Source: Saururus chinensis | Lineage: Eukaryota; Streptophyta; Magnoliopsida; Piperales; Saururaceae | DNA: 64,000 bases | Direction of reading: 5' to 3' | Assembly (NCBI GenBank): GCA_035235625.1 | Contig: CP141147.1 | Location: 8,793,001 to 8,857,000, forward strand | Part shown: piece by piece, positions 1-13,039 of the stretch | Numbering within the stretch: the stretch's first letter is position 1 | How the letters are laid out: every line of letters starts with the position of its first letter | Position numbers and translations under genes: made by a program | Notes under the pieces: generated by a model | Told to the model about the DNA's origin: nothing | Seen by the model: only the letters and a program-made list of their open reading frames with translations | Databases searched by the model: none

Positions 1-286
1 TTCAAAACATAATTACAACACAAAATTTTAAAACAATTCCAAACATTGACAGCATCAACTTTGTGCCAGTCGGTCTCTTCCTTTTCGAGGACAAAACATA
101 TTTTAGTCAAGAATCAAACAAGTTGCACGTAATCAAATGAAACAACATCTTCACCTCCTAGTGCTTAAAATCTGTTCTACTAAACTTCCCTAATTTCTCC
201 CCATGGTTCACTTGGACATGGGCAACATGTAGAGGGGCTGTGACTGGAATCACAATGTTGCTGGTACCTTCAATGTTTGCAGCCAT
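1..286 (-). pseudogene. Ty1/copia gag N-terminal fragment, runs off left edge
   Basis: Read on the minus strand from an ATG at 286-284, the frame begins MAANIEG and then shows a GEKLGKFSRTDFKH segment, matching the start of plant copia Gag (UBN2-type, usually GKF.G.NF.RW). The next codon is TAG where the family has tryptophan. The frame then recovers with a KMLFHL segment, hits another stop near 118, and in a second frame shows ETDWHKVDAVNVW and CCNYVL, which fit the family's D.W...DFLC.NYIL region. It is therefore a decayed gag reading leftward out of the window. I see no LTR upstream that I can support. Confidence is moderate because only short motifs match. Confidence 0.55.
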
Positions 287-2756
287 GACTACAGGCACAT
301 AGCAATTAGTCCAAAAGAAATGAAAAGAACAAGATAAACAAAAGGAGAATACAATACATAGGATATTTGTCTTCGCATTATTGGTGAATAAGAATTGTTG
401 GACCGATCATTTCAACATTGGTAGGTTCCATCATTCATTTGGCACAACTATATTTGTTGCACTTACTATTGACAAAGTAGGAGAGCAAACAACATAAAAT
501 CGCCCTTTGTACATACAATATAAATTCTCTCAAGAATTAGGTTTTCAAATTGTTCCGACATCAAAGAAGTATGGAATATTTTTTAGTGACCATATCTCAT
601 TCTATCAGTATTCATTATTCAATTAGAAAAGATTGACAAGAAGCGAACATAAAGCCAAACATTATAGGCTAAAAATCAAGTTGTTCCAAAGCGTGGTAAG
701 TACAAAAAATCAAATTATAATAAAAAATAAATCCAAGCTTATTTTAAAAATACTATTGTAAATCTATTGTTAATTTGTGGGGCTTTTGTTCAATATTTCC
801 TTTAAATAACAATTTTGATAATATATATATATATATGATACACATAGACTATGTTTTTATACCATATAACATCATAAGATGATGGAATTCAAAGCTATAT
901 GAAAACATGGAACAACAAAAGTAACCATTACATAGTATGTTCAACAACCGTATCTCACTAGCTCATGTTAGTTTCTGGATATGTATGAATTCTTATATTT
1001 GGTTTCAAGCTTGCTTTGTGTACTTTAATGTAATTATGATTTTTCAATATATGTGTACCAGTAATATCTTGTTCCTGTAAACTTAAGAACATAACGATCT
1101 TTTTAATGACAATATTAGATTCCTCACAAGCTTGAAACAAGGATTCCTAACAAGAGCAATAAGGAGTCTTAAGTGATTATTAAGACTAACTCGTAATGAT
1201 CATCCTAAAAACTTTGGACCAAAATTCTTGAGACAATTTTATCAATGTGTACAAGAGACGAATTATTGGGAGAGAACTTGTTCACAAGGAAAATTCCAAA
1301 CAACGAAGCTTTGAATCCTAAGAAGAGCATTTGACATGACACTTTGGCGAATGTTGGTACTCCTACTTTGTCCATAGTAAGTGCAAAAAATAAACTTCCT
1401 TAATATAAATGCGGGAAAATATCAATTCTGTGCGACTACCTAAGAGATTTGCCAGTCAATTCCATTCATAATGTTACACAATTTATTATGTTATTATATG
1501 CGATGAAACCAACCAAGTGGCTTACACATTGTAATTTGAACTCACTAACACAAGCATACAAATGTGATAAAAATCTCATATGCATATAAGGCGAACAAAG
1601 AAATAGTCATGTTGTTCTCCGTTACTATTTTGCATATTGACCTCTAATATGAACAACTCTAATGCATTTATTCATTGGGCTTATTAACAAATTCGAACAC
1701 AAAAAAATGGTGACATATTGATATTTGTCGAACTAATTTTTTTTAATTGAGAAGTGTCAAGAATATCGATACAATATATCTCAATTCACATAAGATTAAC
1801 GGGTTCCATTAGAATAACCCACATCACACCATACATCAAATTCATTTCCATTAAAGACCTTCATATAACTCTAAGAATTGAAGAAAAGGGTGTGACACAT
1901 AGCAGGACACTAATACGTTATCTAAAGATGTAAAATATATTAAACTCCTAAACTGGCTTATATGACGGCCTAACACGAGAAGAACACGATACCGTATAAT
2001 AAAAGATAGTGTCATTTATCAATGACAACCAAACGAAGAAAAAAAACTAATTTCTGTGGTCCCACACCTCTCAGACCAATCGTTGGAGACAACTTCTAAT
2101 TTAAACATAAACCAGTTAACTTAATATAGCCAGCAATTTTAACATACGGATAGGTAAAAACCAAGATTTGAACAGTACAATCACCATACACATATTAGAG
2201 AATTATATAGTAAGAATTAACAATATTGAAAACAAAGAAAACACTAATATACATACTACATATGCATAGTAAACAGTAGGCTTGTAGGCCCTACATAGGA
2301 GGAATTTTTTTCTTATTAAACATTAATTGTAAATCCTACTTTAAAAAATAGTTAACAATGTTGAAAACTGAATCCACAACCAAATAGATAAGTTATGTGT
2401 ATCAATAGATCGGCATGCCAAATGGATATGTGGTGCAGGGCTGAGCATATATTTAGTCACTGAAGGGGCCATTGCTGATCTATGAAAGTAGATAATAGTG
2501 CTAGAGTCAAGAACACATGGTGATACCTCTTCCTCCCTCTTTACTTTTGGCGTCTCTATGGGTTTGGTTACTGATAGACTTATTACTAATATTTTTTAAC
2601 GTTCTTGTTTGGTCGGCAATATATATTTCTCATGTTTATTACCATCCAATTAAAAAGTTCATTCCCAAAGTGTATTTAACCATTTGTGTTAAACCTTCGT
2701 TTTTTTCTCCTAAATTAGGAAGTCATACATATTGAAGGTATTCTCCGTGCAAGCCA
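287..2756. other. AT-rich intergenic DNA without a supported gene
   Basis: No open frame here has recognisable motifs. A stretch at about 2040-2260 is duplicated, diverged, at about 9955-10190. A short (AT)n run lies near 822-835. Otherwise nothing is recognised. Confidence 0.6.
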
Positions 2757-2990
2757 TCAAGCACATACTATAATTTAGAAGACGTGAAACAAATTGCAGG
2801 ACATGGAATGATTGGCCATTTTTTTTATAGTTGGACGATATATATAGTACCTTTTTCGAGCAACAAAAGAAGATTTCAAGAGCAAATGACCATAAATGGA
2901 TGATGCAACCAATGACACATATTCTGGAATATCGAAATCACAAATGACGTTTATGGTAACCGTGGATCTATGGGTACGAAGCATCTAACT
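2757..2990 (-). pseudogene. F-box family fragment A (F-box-associated region only)
   Basis: A minus-strand frame carries an FDIPEYVSLVASSIYGHLLLKS segment followed by KRYYIYRPTIKKM. This corresponds to the NILEPVVIVASSIHGQLL...YYVYRATTKMW region of copy C at 4405-5583. The block is a diverged tandem copy of 3125-3360; a roughly 230-bp unit is shared. No F-box and no C-terminal part are attached, so it is a dead partial duplicate. Confidence 0.6.
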
Positions 2991-3124
2991 ATTGAAATTC
3001 ACGTGAAAAAATGAATTCGTATGATATCATTTGGAAATCATTTTTTTTATAGTCTAACTATTGAATATTAAGCGTCTAACTATATATCGTCATTGTTCCA
3101 AGTCCTGCAATTTGTTTCACGTCT

Positions 3125-3591
3125 TTTTTGTATTGTAATTTTGAAGATGTGAAACGAATTGCAAGACGTGGAATGACTGCCCATTTTTTTTATAGTTGAA
3201 CGATATATCTAGTGCCTTTTTCGAGCAACAAAAGAAGATTTGAAGAGCAAATGACTATAAATGGACGATGCAACCAATGACACATATTCTAGAATATCAA
3301 AATGGCAAATGTCATTTATGGTAATCATGCATCTATGGGTGTAAAGCGCCTACCTATTGAAATGAACCTTTGTAGCTGAAGGAAGTAGTCGAACATCCCA
3401 AACGAGCGAATGCATCTTTCAATAATAAACATTGAAGTCGAAATTGCACATCTCCATCTCCAACACGTGCGACGAGTTAGTGCTAGTGAGTCCACGTCAT
3501 CATTGTAAATATGATGAAAAATATCATATGGAATTTCAAAACCCTCATAAATTTCATCCCAATTTGCGAGGAACAAAAGAGCGAGAACCAT
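3125..3591 (-). pseudogene. F-box family fragment B (F-box plus start of associated domain)
   Basis: The minus-strand ORF starts at 3591 and carries an F-box-like stretch (residues ~20-52: IPYDIFHHIY...LALTRRTCWRWRCAI), then STSMFIIERCIRSFGMFDYFLQ, nearly the same words as in copy C. The ORF stops at 3325 just after RRFTPIDA. A continuing frame to about 3130 keeps the SLVASSIYSHLLFKSSF segment with a frameshift and a stop. F-box proteins are substrate-binding subunits of SCF ubiquitin ligases; this copy lacks the C-terminal recognition domain and is interrupted, so I call it a pseudogene. It sits directly beside fragment A, which repeats its 3' part. Confidence 0.65.
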
Positions 3592-3856
3592 CTTAACATT
3601 ACGAAAGACGACATATTGTCATAAAAATACATGTCTATCATGACATGGTATGATTTTGGTTCATAATCAAAAAAGCATAAAACCCAAATAAACACGTGCA
3701 AAACGAAATACGGGATACAATAAATTGGATGAAAGCACACATTTACACAAACAAGGTGCCACTCAAAACAAAAACAACCACGAGGGCTGCATACCTAAAA
3801 TCTTGACTTGCACAACCAAAAATATTGAACATAAATTAAACAAAACCAATTGGCCC

Positions 3857-3952
3857 GGACAAAGGGGGGGGACCAAGGGGAGAGGGGGGGCAAGCAGGGG
3901 TTGAGGAGCAGGGGGATGCTGGGGGAGAGGAGGGATACGAGCAGGGGGGCGC
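3857..3952 (+). repeat. G-rich tract with multiple G-runs
   Basis: In a region otherwise about 30-35% GC, roughly 95 bases of the plus strand hold eight or more runs of four to eight G separated by short spacers. The pattern could form G-quadruplexes on the plus strand. No gene is associated; the minus-strand ORF through it is low-complexity proline/leucine. Confidence 0.7.
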
Positions 3953-4404
3953 CAAGAGTAAGTGGACGCTCAAGAGATAGTAGGAAAAATGCATTTGTAC
4001 ATATCATTTCTTTCCAATGACATGATTGTATTATTACTACCGGTTATTAATCAAAGTGTGCAATTCCAAAGGGGAAGAAGTTAAAGCAGTACCATATCAA
4101 GTAACTTACAAATAATGTGGCCCTGCATATTGAGAAGCCATAAACTTGGAATATATGAATTGAATCCAATAATACAATGGGTTTGAAAGACTAAATAAAA
4201 TTAACCACAGTTAGCTAGAGAAATGTCCACAAACACATTGTTATTATTACAAGAATAAAGATACGCTAAAGAATTAAAATATGCACTAAGCAAGTATGTT
4301 CCTAAGATACACTCATGAAGAGTCATCTAAAAACTGCAATGCGAAACAAAATAAAATTTAACACATCATTTCCACAACCTTCCCACATAAAACAATATGA
4401 TAAT

Positions 4405-5583
4405 TTAATCAAGGGGCTCCAAGTGACCATCGATTATATGCCAATCAACATTACAGTTGCAAGGTTTGCGATGACTATGTGGCATCAGAGTATCTGTCAT
4501 AGCACTTTGATATAGAAAGATGTTAGAACTGTAGTTCTTTAAGGAAACTCCACTTACTTCATAAAATACTTCCGTGTATAAATCCCACACATAACTATTT
4601 TTTAGCCCAACCAATATAATCTTGTCAACAGTGTGAAATAGAAAACATGTAACTCTGGGTAGGATGGACTCAATAGAATTCATAGAAAACATGCGTGGGG
4701 CACTCCATGAGGGGGATGGATAAGTAGTCATTGTATAGACATCCAACACATTCTCATATATATGTAGTACATCCAAAGACCCTTCTCTACTTCCAATAAA
4801 TACACTTCTTCCACTTCTTGGAGGATAAGTATTTTCAGGCAAAGCAATCGAGTTAGATTTAAGATTACCAGCATCAAATTCAAGAATCCAATAATAATTA
4901 ATCAATATGTAACAGAAACGGCCAACAACAATGGGCGGCTCTTTACCAAATGAAGAGGGTGCTTGAACGCACGTTAAACTACCCCAGCACCACTTATAAG
5001 TCATTGAATCAAAATATTCAAACCAATAATGGCTATTATAACAATCTGGCCAAAAAAAACGTATAATCCTATAGCGCCATTCTTCAAATGGATTGACAAC
5101 CATGATGTATTTAGCAGTAGGGTACGGTATATGCGAACGCGGGAGAACTGCCCACATCTTTGTGGTAGCACGATAGACATAATATCTTGGCCGCAAAGAC
5201 TTAGTAGATTTCACCAATAATTGGCCATGTATAGATGATGCAACAATGACAACGGGCTCAAGAATGTTAAAGTTGCAAATACTTTCTACCGCTAACCGTG
5301 GATCGATGGGAAGAAATCATCTTGACAATGAAGAAGACCTATTCCTTTGTATAAAATAATCGAATGTACCTGAGTAACGAATACACCGCTCGATAATAAA
5401 CATTGAAGTACCAAGTGCACGCCTCCACTTCCATGCTCCACACCGAATTAGTGAAATCCCATGAATATCCATCATAAAAAATATTAAAAATAATATATCA
5501 CTTGGAATATCAACTGCCGTCAAAATGGGGGTCCATTCATATTCACCATAAACATCCAATTCCAAATAGAGAAGTGCCAACAT
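4405..5583 (-). pseudogene. F-box protein, near full length, one in-frame TGA (copy C)
   Basis: From the ATG at 5583 the frame runs 393 codons to a stop at 4405 with only one interruption, a TGA at 5317-5319 (codon 89). Before it lies an F-box-like segment (residues ~26-57, IPSDILFLIFFMMDIHGISLIRC followed by WRRALGTS). After it comes an F-box-associated C-terminal domain: VASSIHGQLLVKS, then YYVYRATTKMWAVLP (the usual YV.NP.T..W..LP kelch-like motif), to the end. Copy B has arginine (CGC in RRF) at the matching place, so TGA probably arose from an Arg CGA codon. The length is typical of plant F-box proteins of about 350-420 aa. F-box proteins bring substrates to SCF ubiquitin ligases; the target is unknown. 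It is either a recent pseudogene or a polymorphic null allele. Confidence 0.7.
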
Positions 5584-7270
5584 TATTTAAATCTACAAAA
5601 AAAATAACTTGAACTAATATATCAAAAAGATAAATGCATAAAACAAATTCAATGTGAGACTATAGAGGAAATAACAAAATTATATTAATAAATAAAATAT
5701 ATGAATTCTACCATAAAACATGGTAAAATATGATATTTGAAATTAACTTGAAACTATCATTTTCGCATACATATAATTTCAATAAAATATGGACAAACTA
5801 AATTGATTGAAATTCTAAAATATACAACAATAGAATAGTAATTCTTATGACCATGAAAATCATAATTGTTGTCTATCTACTGTAAAAAAATAAAATACAA
5901 ATGGTTAATCATTGTTATAACCGTACAACTACTTTCACCAATTGCTTATAATGATTTTCTGCATATTGACTTGTTGGCATGCACATGTCCACCAAGGAAA
6001 ATTGCTATGAGTGGAAAACTTCAAAGTTGTCCACAAAGAGAACAATATGAGGGAAAAATTAAGAAGATTTTCTATGCTAGTATTTACGATTTTATGTATT
6101 ATATTTTTCCTACTGATATGCGAATTAAAGAAAATCGTAGCCAATAACATTACAAATTAGAATATTTGTTTTTATCATGATCATACATTGTGAGCAATAT
6201 TTTATATTGTTAAACATTTGTCAACATTTCATGGGGTACAAATACCAAATCACAATACAATATTAAGTATACCCAACCACAACATAAACTAACATGTCCT
6301 AGGATAGTACATTTATGAGAATCATGATAAAACCAATTGAAAATAAATAGACATTAAAGTGCCTATAAACCTTTACACATAAGTCTAATAATAATCAGTT
6401 GAATAAAGAAAATTTTACATGATAAGTGGCACAAAACTAAGTCCTCGCCATACCTAACAATTACCCAAAATAAGCTCACTCATCCAAAGTATCTGTGCCA
6501 CCTGAATTTTGAGTGCATTCTATTATTTTTAAGATGAATGCCATATTTAAGATGAATACCATAGAAATCTAGGAGCGACACTACGAAGGTTGCTTTAATC
6601 ATTTACACTATAATCATAGTAGTAAAAAATTTGATAAATAATCATTCATGGCCCATTCATTTTTTCCCGAAGTGAAATGTCATACCAATGTTGTGACAAC
6701 GTCAAGGATCTTCTTATTGTTGACCACTCTGTAAAGAACCTTTATACCCTTGTCAAACCCATCTATGCCACAAAACTAACACTTACATTGGATGATGAAC
6801 CCATGCAGTTGAAAAACTCATCATACCATTTTTATTGAAACCCCACTCATTCACATGGACTGTGTAGGTGTTATATCTCTTTTAAGACTATAAACTTGAT
6901 TGATCCCGAACAGTAAATGAACTTCCTTTCTATCGCTAAATGAACTTACACTGGGACCTAGACTAACACTTAGTGCCCATGGCCTTAAGTATCTAACAAC
7001 GTCACAAGGTGAATGCTAGTACCTTCTTTGTATTCCCAAACCTAGTGTCTAGTGTACTTGTGTCTTCACTTAACTTTTATGACGTGCTATAGCATTTTCT
7101 TACTTTGATAATAAAAAAAAACTACTGTTTAATAATATTTGGTATTACAATTTGAAATGACTTCTACCTAAAAGTAGTTCTTTTTATTTGGGCTTTTAAT
7201 CCCTAATGTTATGGGTTTCAACTCCTATATATTGAATAATTTAATGCCTAAACATATTTATTGTGAAAAC
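5584..7270. other. AT-rich intergenic DNA, no supported gene
   Basis: This stretch probably includes the promoter side of F-box copy C. A 93-codon ORF at 5866-6147 has no recognised motif and no conserved neighbour, so it is not called. Nothing else is seen. Confidence 0.5.
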
Positions 7271-7274
7271 ACAG

Positions 7275-7860
7275 TTTATGAAAATGTGCAAGTTGTCACA
7301 ATATATTTTAATATTCCTTTTTTAGTTCTCCTTATCAGGATTATCTTCTTTCCTATATTTTGCCTACCATACAAAGTCCACCTTAATTTTTTCCAAGCCA
7401 ATAAAAAGCTACTAAATCAAGCTACTTTCACACATCTTTGTCAATTTTTTTTAACTCCAATAATCAAGAGAACACTCTATTTGTTTTTCCAAAACAACCA
7501 ACTCTCCTATCTCTCACCCTAACTGGATTTTTATTTTTATTTCTGGTAAGCATAGAATTCAATTTGAAGATGTTTCCTTTGCTTAAAAATACTTTTATAG
7601 TAAAAAAGATTACTAAACATATACATGAGTGTGGATATGAAAAGCAGAAACGAGTAGACACATTAACTCGATCACAAAAAATAATGAATAGAGAATTTAA
7701 ATTTGAATACGAATATGAGATGTATCAAAAACTTAAAACTCATTATTTAATGAAAGTAATATATAATATTATAGTTAAATTCAGATAAAGTTTGTCCTAT
7801 ATTAATGGCCTTTTATGAAGGCAATTTTTTGTTAAGTGTAAGTTCTGCAAATTAAATTTT
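7275..7860 (+). repeat. Dispersed direct duplication, copy 1
   Basis: About 550 bases recur in direct orientation at 8470-9005. The shared features include the phrase around cacaatatattttaatat, the later ctaccatacaaag segment, and the sequence near ccaaacaaactctcc. Indels between the copies break every reading frame, so the 103- and 116-codon ORFs in copy 1 are not conserved and are probably noncoding. Confidence 0.6.
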
Positions 7861-8469
7861 TTTTACACAGCCATTAACATGGGACAAAGAGAGTATCAAA
7901 GTAATTTATTTAAGATTTTTGTAAGTACAAAATAAAATTTGAGATAATTTTTTTAATCGATGAACATAAATATATATAAATATGGAAAAAGAATTCAAGT
8001 ATTCATCAAGAACCATATTTCAATAAAAAAAAACATATAAAGCAACCATGACAATGATAAAATCCAAACCTTTACAAAGTCAAGATTACACCCAGTAAAT
8101 TATGATAAGTCATATACCATACTACTCATGTTAGAACTTGAACAAAAGTAGCAATTAAGTCCTGCCCTAGATGATACAAAACAACTTGACTGCGGAATCA
8201 CGGTCAGTTGTACACTATAATTTTAATACTTCGATGGATTCAATAGTATAGAAACGTGAACTTTGTATCTAATTTTGTAAAGTGAATATTTTTCTTTAAC
8301 CAAAGTTGCCAAATGATCCACTGAAATGCAATGCCCAATTTTTTCTACATGGAAAATTAATGTATATTGCTATAGTATAGCTTGTTAAAATAAATTAACA
8401 TTACACCTAAATGTGGCTACCAAACACATATATAGACAAACTTATCTTATGTACCAGTACAATATATTA

Positions 8470-9005
8470 ATGTTATGGAAATGTGCTTGACACAATATAT
8501 TTTAATATCCCTTTTTTAGTCCTCCTCAAGACATTATCTTCTTGTTTCCTAGTCTTCGCCTACCATACAAAGCCTACCTTAATTTTATCTAAGCGAAAAA
8601 AACCCTACTAAATCAAGCTCCTTTCACACAAATATCTCAAGATTCTTTTAACTCCAAGAATTAAAAAAACACTCCATTTGTTCTTTCCAATAAACCAATT
8701 ATTCTATCTTTCTCATCCTTACTGGATTTATACTATTTTTCTTGTGACCACATCTTTGAAGTTAAAGGTGTTTCCTTTGTTTGAAAATATTTATAGATAT
8801 GAAAAGCAATAACGAGAAGATAAATTAACTCAATCACAAAAATAATGAATACAGGATATAAGTTTGAATACAAACATGAGAAGTATAAAAACTTAAAGAT
8901 TTTTATTTAATAAAAATACTACATAAAAAGTTTATTTAAATTCCGAAAAAGATTGTCATATATTAATAGCCTTTTATAAACATATTTTAAATCTCCTTAA
9001 CTGTA
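8470..9005 (+). repeat. Dispersed direct duplication, copy 2
   Basis: Diverged copy of 7275-7860 in the same orientation, offset about 1.2 kb. It carries several short indels and no open frame of note. Confidence 0.6.
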
Positions 9006-9954
9006 GGTTTTATTAAATAAAATTATTTTATTCTATAATCAATTAGACCAAAGAAGTTCCATTTCCATTTCTATTAAAAAAAGGTTCTCTCTCCCACAAT
9101 AATTTATATTTAATACAACCAAGCCAGCAACTTATCATTAATAAATTCTTGGTCAATTTTCTACCAAAGAATCAACTGAGGTTTGATGGACTAACCATGG
9201 CATTACTAAAGTTTGAACGCACATCTAAATTTAGTTCATCAGGACTGGTAAGGTGTTAAATATCGAGCAAAGGTATGTGAATCATCCATAGAGGTACCAC
9301 ACTTTCATTTTCTTCAATAAGAGAGACAGTAATTACGGAAATATCAAGCAGTAGGATATGGCAGATAGAAAAGATAAACTACTATTTGAAAAATAAGATA
9401 GTCTATAAATATAGCTTGAAATAGATTAATCAAATACAAAGAAAGAGAAATAGAAGATAAAACTGTTTTTTTTTCTCACAAAACTTTTAACAAATGTTGT
9501 CTTTCATTAAACTTAGCATATTCACTATCATATTCTTAAATCCCAACTATGTGATTGACGAGCTAATCAAGATCAATTGATCTCTCACATGTCCCAATTA
9601 AATCAAGCCGTCTATGATAGTAATTGGAATAAGGTTTTATTGGATAAGACTTTCATATAAAATATTTAGGTTCTTGTGTAATTTTCTGGTTAATTTTTTA
9701 TTAATATACAAATAAACAGGTTAAATAATATCGTGCATTAGTACAATAATATTCAACATTAGTTAAGCAATATATATTGACATTCTTAATTAGTTTTTTT
9801 TCGAACTAAGCTTATAACCAATTTGACGTACTCATTTATTCATAAGGTCGAAGTAAGAATATTTCTCATAAAAAGATCAGAGATTAAACGGTAGAAAATC
9901 CTAACATCACAAACCAAAACAACTTTGATTATCTTGGTTGTCTCACAACTGCTG

Positions 9955-10190
9955 CTCACCCAACCGATCCTTGCTTCCCTGTACGTCCCACACCCCCTCA
10001 GAATGATCGCTGGAAAAACTCTTTATCTAAACATAAACCAATTAACTTAATATGATCAGGAACTTTAGCATGTAAAAAGGTAAAAACCAACAGTATAAGT
10101 ATATGATCAGCATACACATATCAGAGATTTATATAGCAAGAATTAACAATATCGAAAAAAAATAAAAAAATAATATACGTACCAATTAAC
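9955..10190 (+). repeat. Diverged copy of 2040-2260
   Basis: Order and spacing of several words (aaacataaacca, gttaacttaatat, aggtaaaaacca, agaattaacaatat) match those at 2040-2260 in the same orientation. This suggests a segmental duplication spanning the F-box cluster flanks. Confidence 0.55.
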
Positions 10191-10509
10191 CGAAACACGC
10201 ATTTGATCAAAAATGGTGATCTATATGTGGGGGACGTTTCAAATATGTGGTTCTTTGCCAAGTAGCGTAATACTAATACAATTTTATACATATACAATTA
10301 GTACCAAATATGGAATGTTCATCAATAGAATAATCATAAAATTATTCCACCCATCACGTTACACAGCAATTCGAACCAATTCCCAACTTAATACACCTAG
10401 TCATACTTAAAAAAGCAACATACTTAATTAGACCTTAAGCAGGCATATTTCATCATATATTTCGTTAGAAAAGCAAGGCAACTAAATCAAATTTGAAAAA
10501 ATAGCAATG

Positions 10510-10880
10510 AACGTCACCTAATATAGACACAACCCCAAAATCACGTCACACACTAAATTATGGAAACTAAACCCGATTTGAACAAATAGACTGCAGGGAA
10601 TAAATCATGAATGTATCTCCATAATTATGCCAATTAAAAAAAGACATAGTGTCACCTTGAACAAGCATATTTTCCCACATATTACGTACCAAAATCATGG
10701 AAGCTAAATCAATTTTTATAACACATGTACGAAGAATACCTAATATAACCACAGTCCCAAAATCACGTCACACACTAAATTATGGAAACTAAATCGAACT
10801 TGAATATATAGAATCCATAGCATAAATCATGAATGTATCCCCATAATTACGTAAATTAAAATTGTAAGTATAACTAAACA
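10510..10880 (+). repeat. Tandem pair with shared 35-base core
   Basis: The string around aatcacgtcacacactaaat is present near 10540 and again near 10760, followed in both copies by related sequence including aatcatgaatgtatc. This is a local tandem duplication of about 200 bases. Confidence 0.6.
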
Positions 10881-11329
10881 AAATAAAATCTATCTTTATC
10901 ATATCACGAAACATGAACTGATTCATTTTTTTTAATAAATTTTGGTAATATTATATACATGAACACCTACTTATTATAACGCATAACTTCATACCATATA
11001 ATGATACTTAACCTATATCATAACCGTACCGGTTCAAATATAAGTTTCATACTTTCCATGCAACATCAAAGATAAGTTAGCATCTCAAGTTCGATCATCA
11101 ATTTGTTAGTCGATCTATTGGAATGAATCAATTCTCATAAAATAATGGCAGTATGGTGTGGTTAAAAAACAGAATTCCACGTTTAAGTAAGTTCGAAACC
11201 ACGTGAAAAATAATTGTTCTCTTATTAAACACCATTGCGGTTCTAACTTCTTGATGATGCCACATTGTATCCAGTTGAGAATGGACCATTAGTGAATATA
11301 ATAACTAAAATAGAAACTTGTGGAATTTT

Positions 11330-12960
11330 GGCACACTTGATTGTTGTACATCTCTTTGGACTGCTGCAGGGCACATCTATTTCTTAGCCATTATGTGTCA
11401 TACATTTTATCGAAAAATTGTATGACATGACCTCTATAAGTAAAGATTAATCTATATAATAATTCATTTTAATTTTTTAAAATCATGGTTACCCGAATAT
11501 TGAGTATGCCCATAAGAAGGCTCTAGTACTTAGTGTTGCAGTCGTCTATGTACATTTGTCTAATAAATCAACTATATCGATCTTGAGTTTGCAAATTGAA
11601 AATTTTAAAGAGTTCCTAAAAGAACATTTTATAGAAAAATCGTATGACAGGACATCTATAACTAAACATTAATTGATATAATAATTTGTTTAAAATTTGT
11701 AAAACTATGGTTACCTGAATATCGAGTAATCGGATACAATGACTTTTAAGTGTTTCAAAGAGAAATCTAACAGAAGAATCAAGCTTATCATTCAACTTGT
11801 GAAATTCAAAATTTAAGGAAGTGATATTCAAATAGAATTTTCCTTTTGAGATTATATGTTTTTTGCATATAATTATTCAACCAAATATACGATTTTCTAC
11901 CTATTCAAAAACCAAGATCAACAAGCAATGTACGATTCTTAAACATGCTATAATATAACCACACTGATGAAGGGAAACATGGTTTAATACAAAGATAGAC
12001 CTCCACAAAAATACTACTCTGTCATACATATCTGCCACGCCATGCCCATAAAAAGCCCCTAGTACCTAGTGTTGCAGTTCTGTATGTACATTTGTCTAAT
12101 AAATCAACTATATCGATCTTGAGTTTGCAAATCGAAAAATTTCAAGACATCCCGACACAACATTTTATCGAAAAATTGTATGACATGACATCTATAAATA
12201 AACATTAATTGATATAATAATTCGTTTCAAATTTTTAAAAGTATGGTTATCCGAATATCGACTAATTGGATACAATGATTTTAAGTGTTTCAAAGAGAAA
12301 TCTAACAAAAGAATCAAGCTTATCATTTAACGTGTGAAATTCAAATAGAGTTTTCCTTTTGAGATTATACGGTTTTTGCATATAATTATTCAACCAAATA
12401 CACGAATTCCCACCTATTAAGAAGCCAAGATCAACAAGCAATATACGGTTCGTAAACATGCTACAATATAACCATATTGATGGAGGATAACATGTTTTAA
12501 TACAATAATATATACACATAGATTTATGTATGTGTTGTCCAAATTAGTTACAGACATACCTCACTGACACATTTCTAAAAAGCGGTTGGCATAGATAGGG
12601 AAAAATCAGATAGAGCTCCATGGAAATACTATTATGTCATATATATCTGCCACGTCATGCCCGTAAGAAGGCTCTAGTACTTAGGATTGCAGTCGTGTAT
12701 GTACATTTGTCCAATAAATCAACTATATTGATCTTGAGTTTGCCTCACTGACAGAGCTCTAAAAAGTAGTTGGCGTATATAGAGAAAAAACCAGATAGAG
12801 CTCCACAGAAATACTACTCTGCCGTACATATCTGCCATGTCATGCCCATAAGGAGACTCTAGTACTTAGGGTTGCAGTCGTGTATGTACATTTGTCTAAT
12901 GAATCAACTATATCGATCTTGAGTTTGCAAATCAAAAAATTTAAAAGACTTCATGAAACA
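11330..12960 (+). repeat. Higher-order repeat cluster, four partial copies
   Basis: A module containing gttgcagtcgt/gttctgt, then tatgtacatttgtc and aatcaactatat plus gatcttgagtttgc, starts near 11530, 12066, 12680 and 12865. A second module (cattttat.gaaaaat.gtatgacatgac) recurs near 11404, 11626 and 12161, and a third (caagcttatcatt) near 11780 and 12315. The copies are in the same orientation at variable spacing, as produced by repeated unequal exchange. No gene is recognised within. Confidence 0.65.
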
Positions 12961-13039
12961 AAACTACGACCCAAAACACATGTCACTCTACACAACAATT
13001 TAGAACAAGACGCCGACAACAAAAAAGCATACTGCATCT

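Noticed and set aside
2517-2735. 72-codon hydrophobic plus-strand ORF
   Set aside because: AT-rich low-complexity translation, no motif, and no conserved neighbour.
7211-7788. Two overlapping plus-strand ORFs of 103 and 116 codons
   Set aside because: The sequence is duplicated at 8470-9005 with frame-breaking indels, and no motif is seen.
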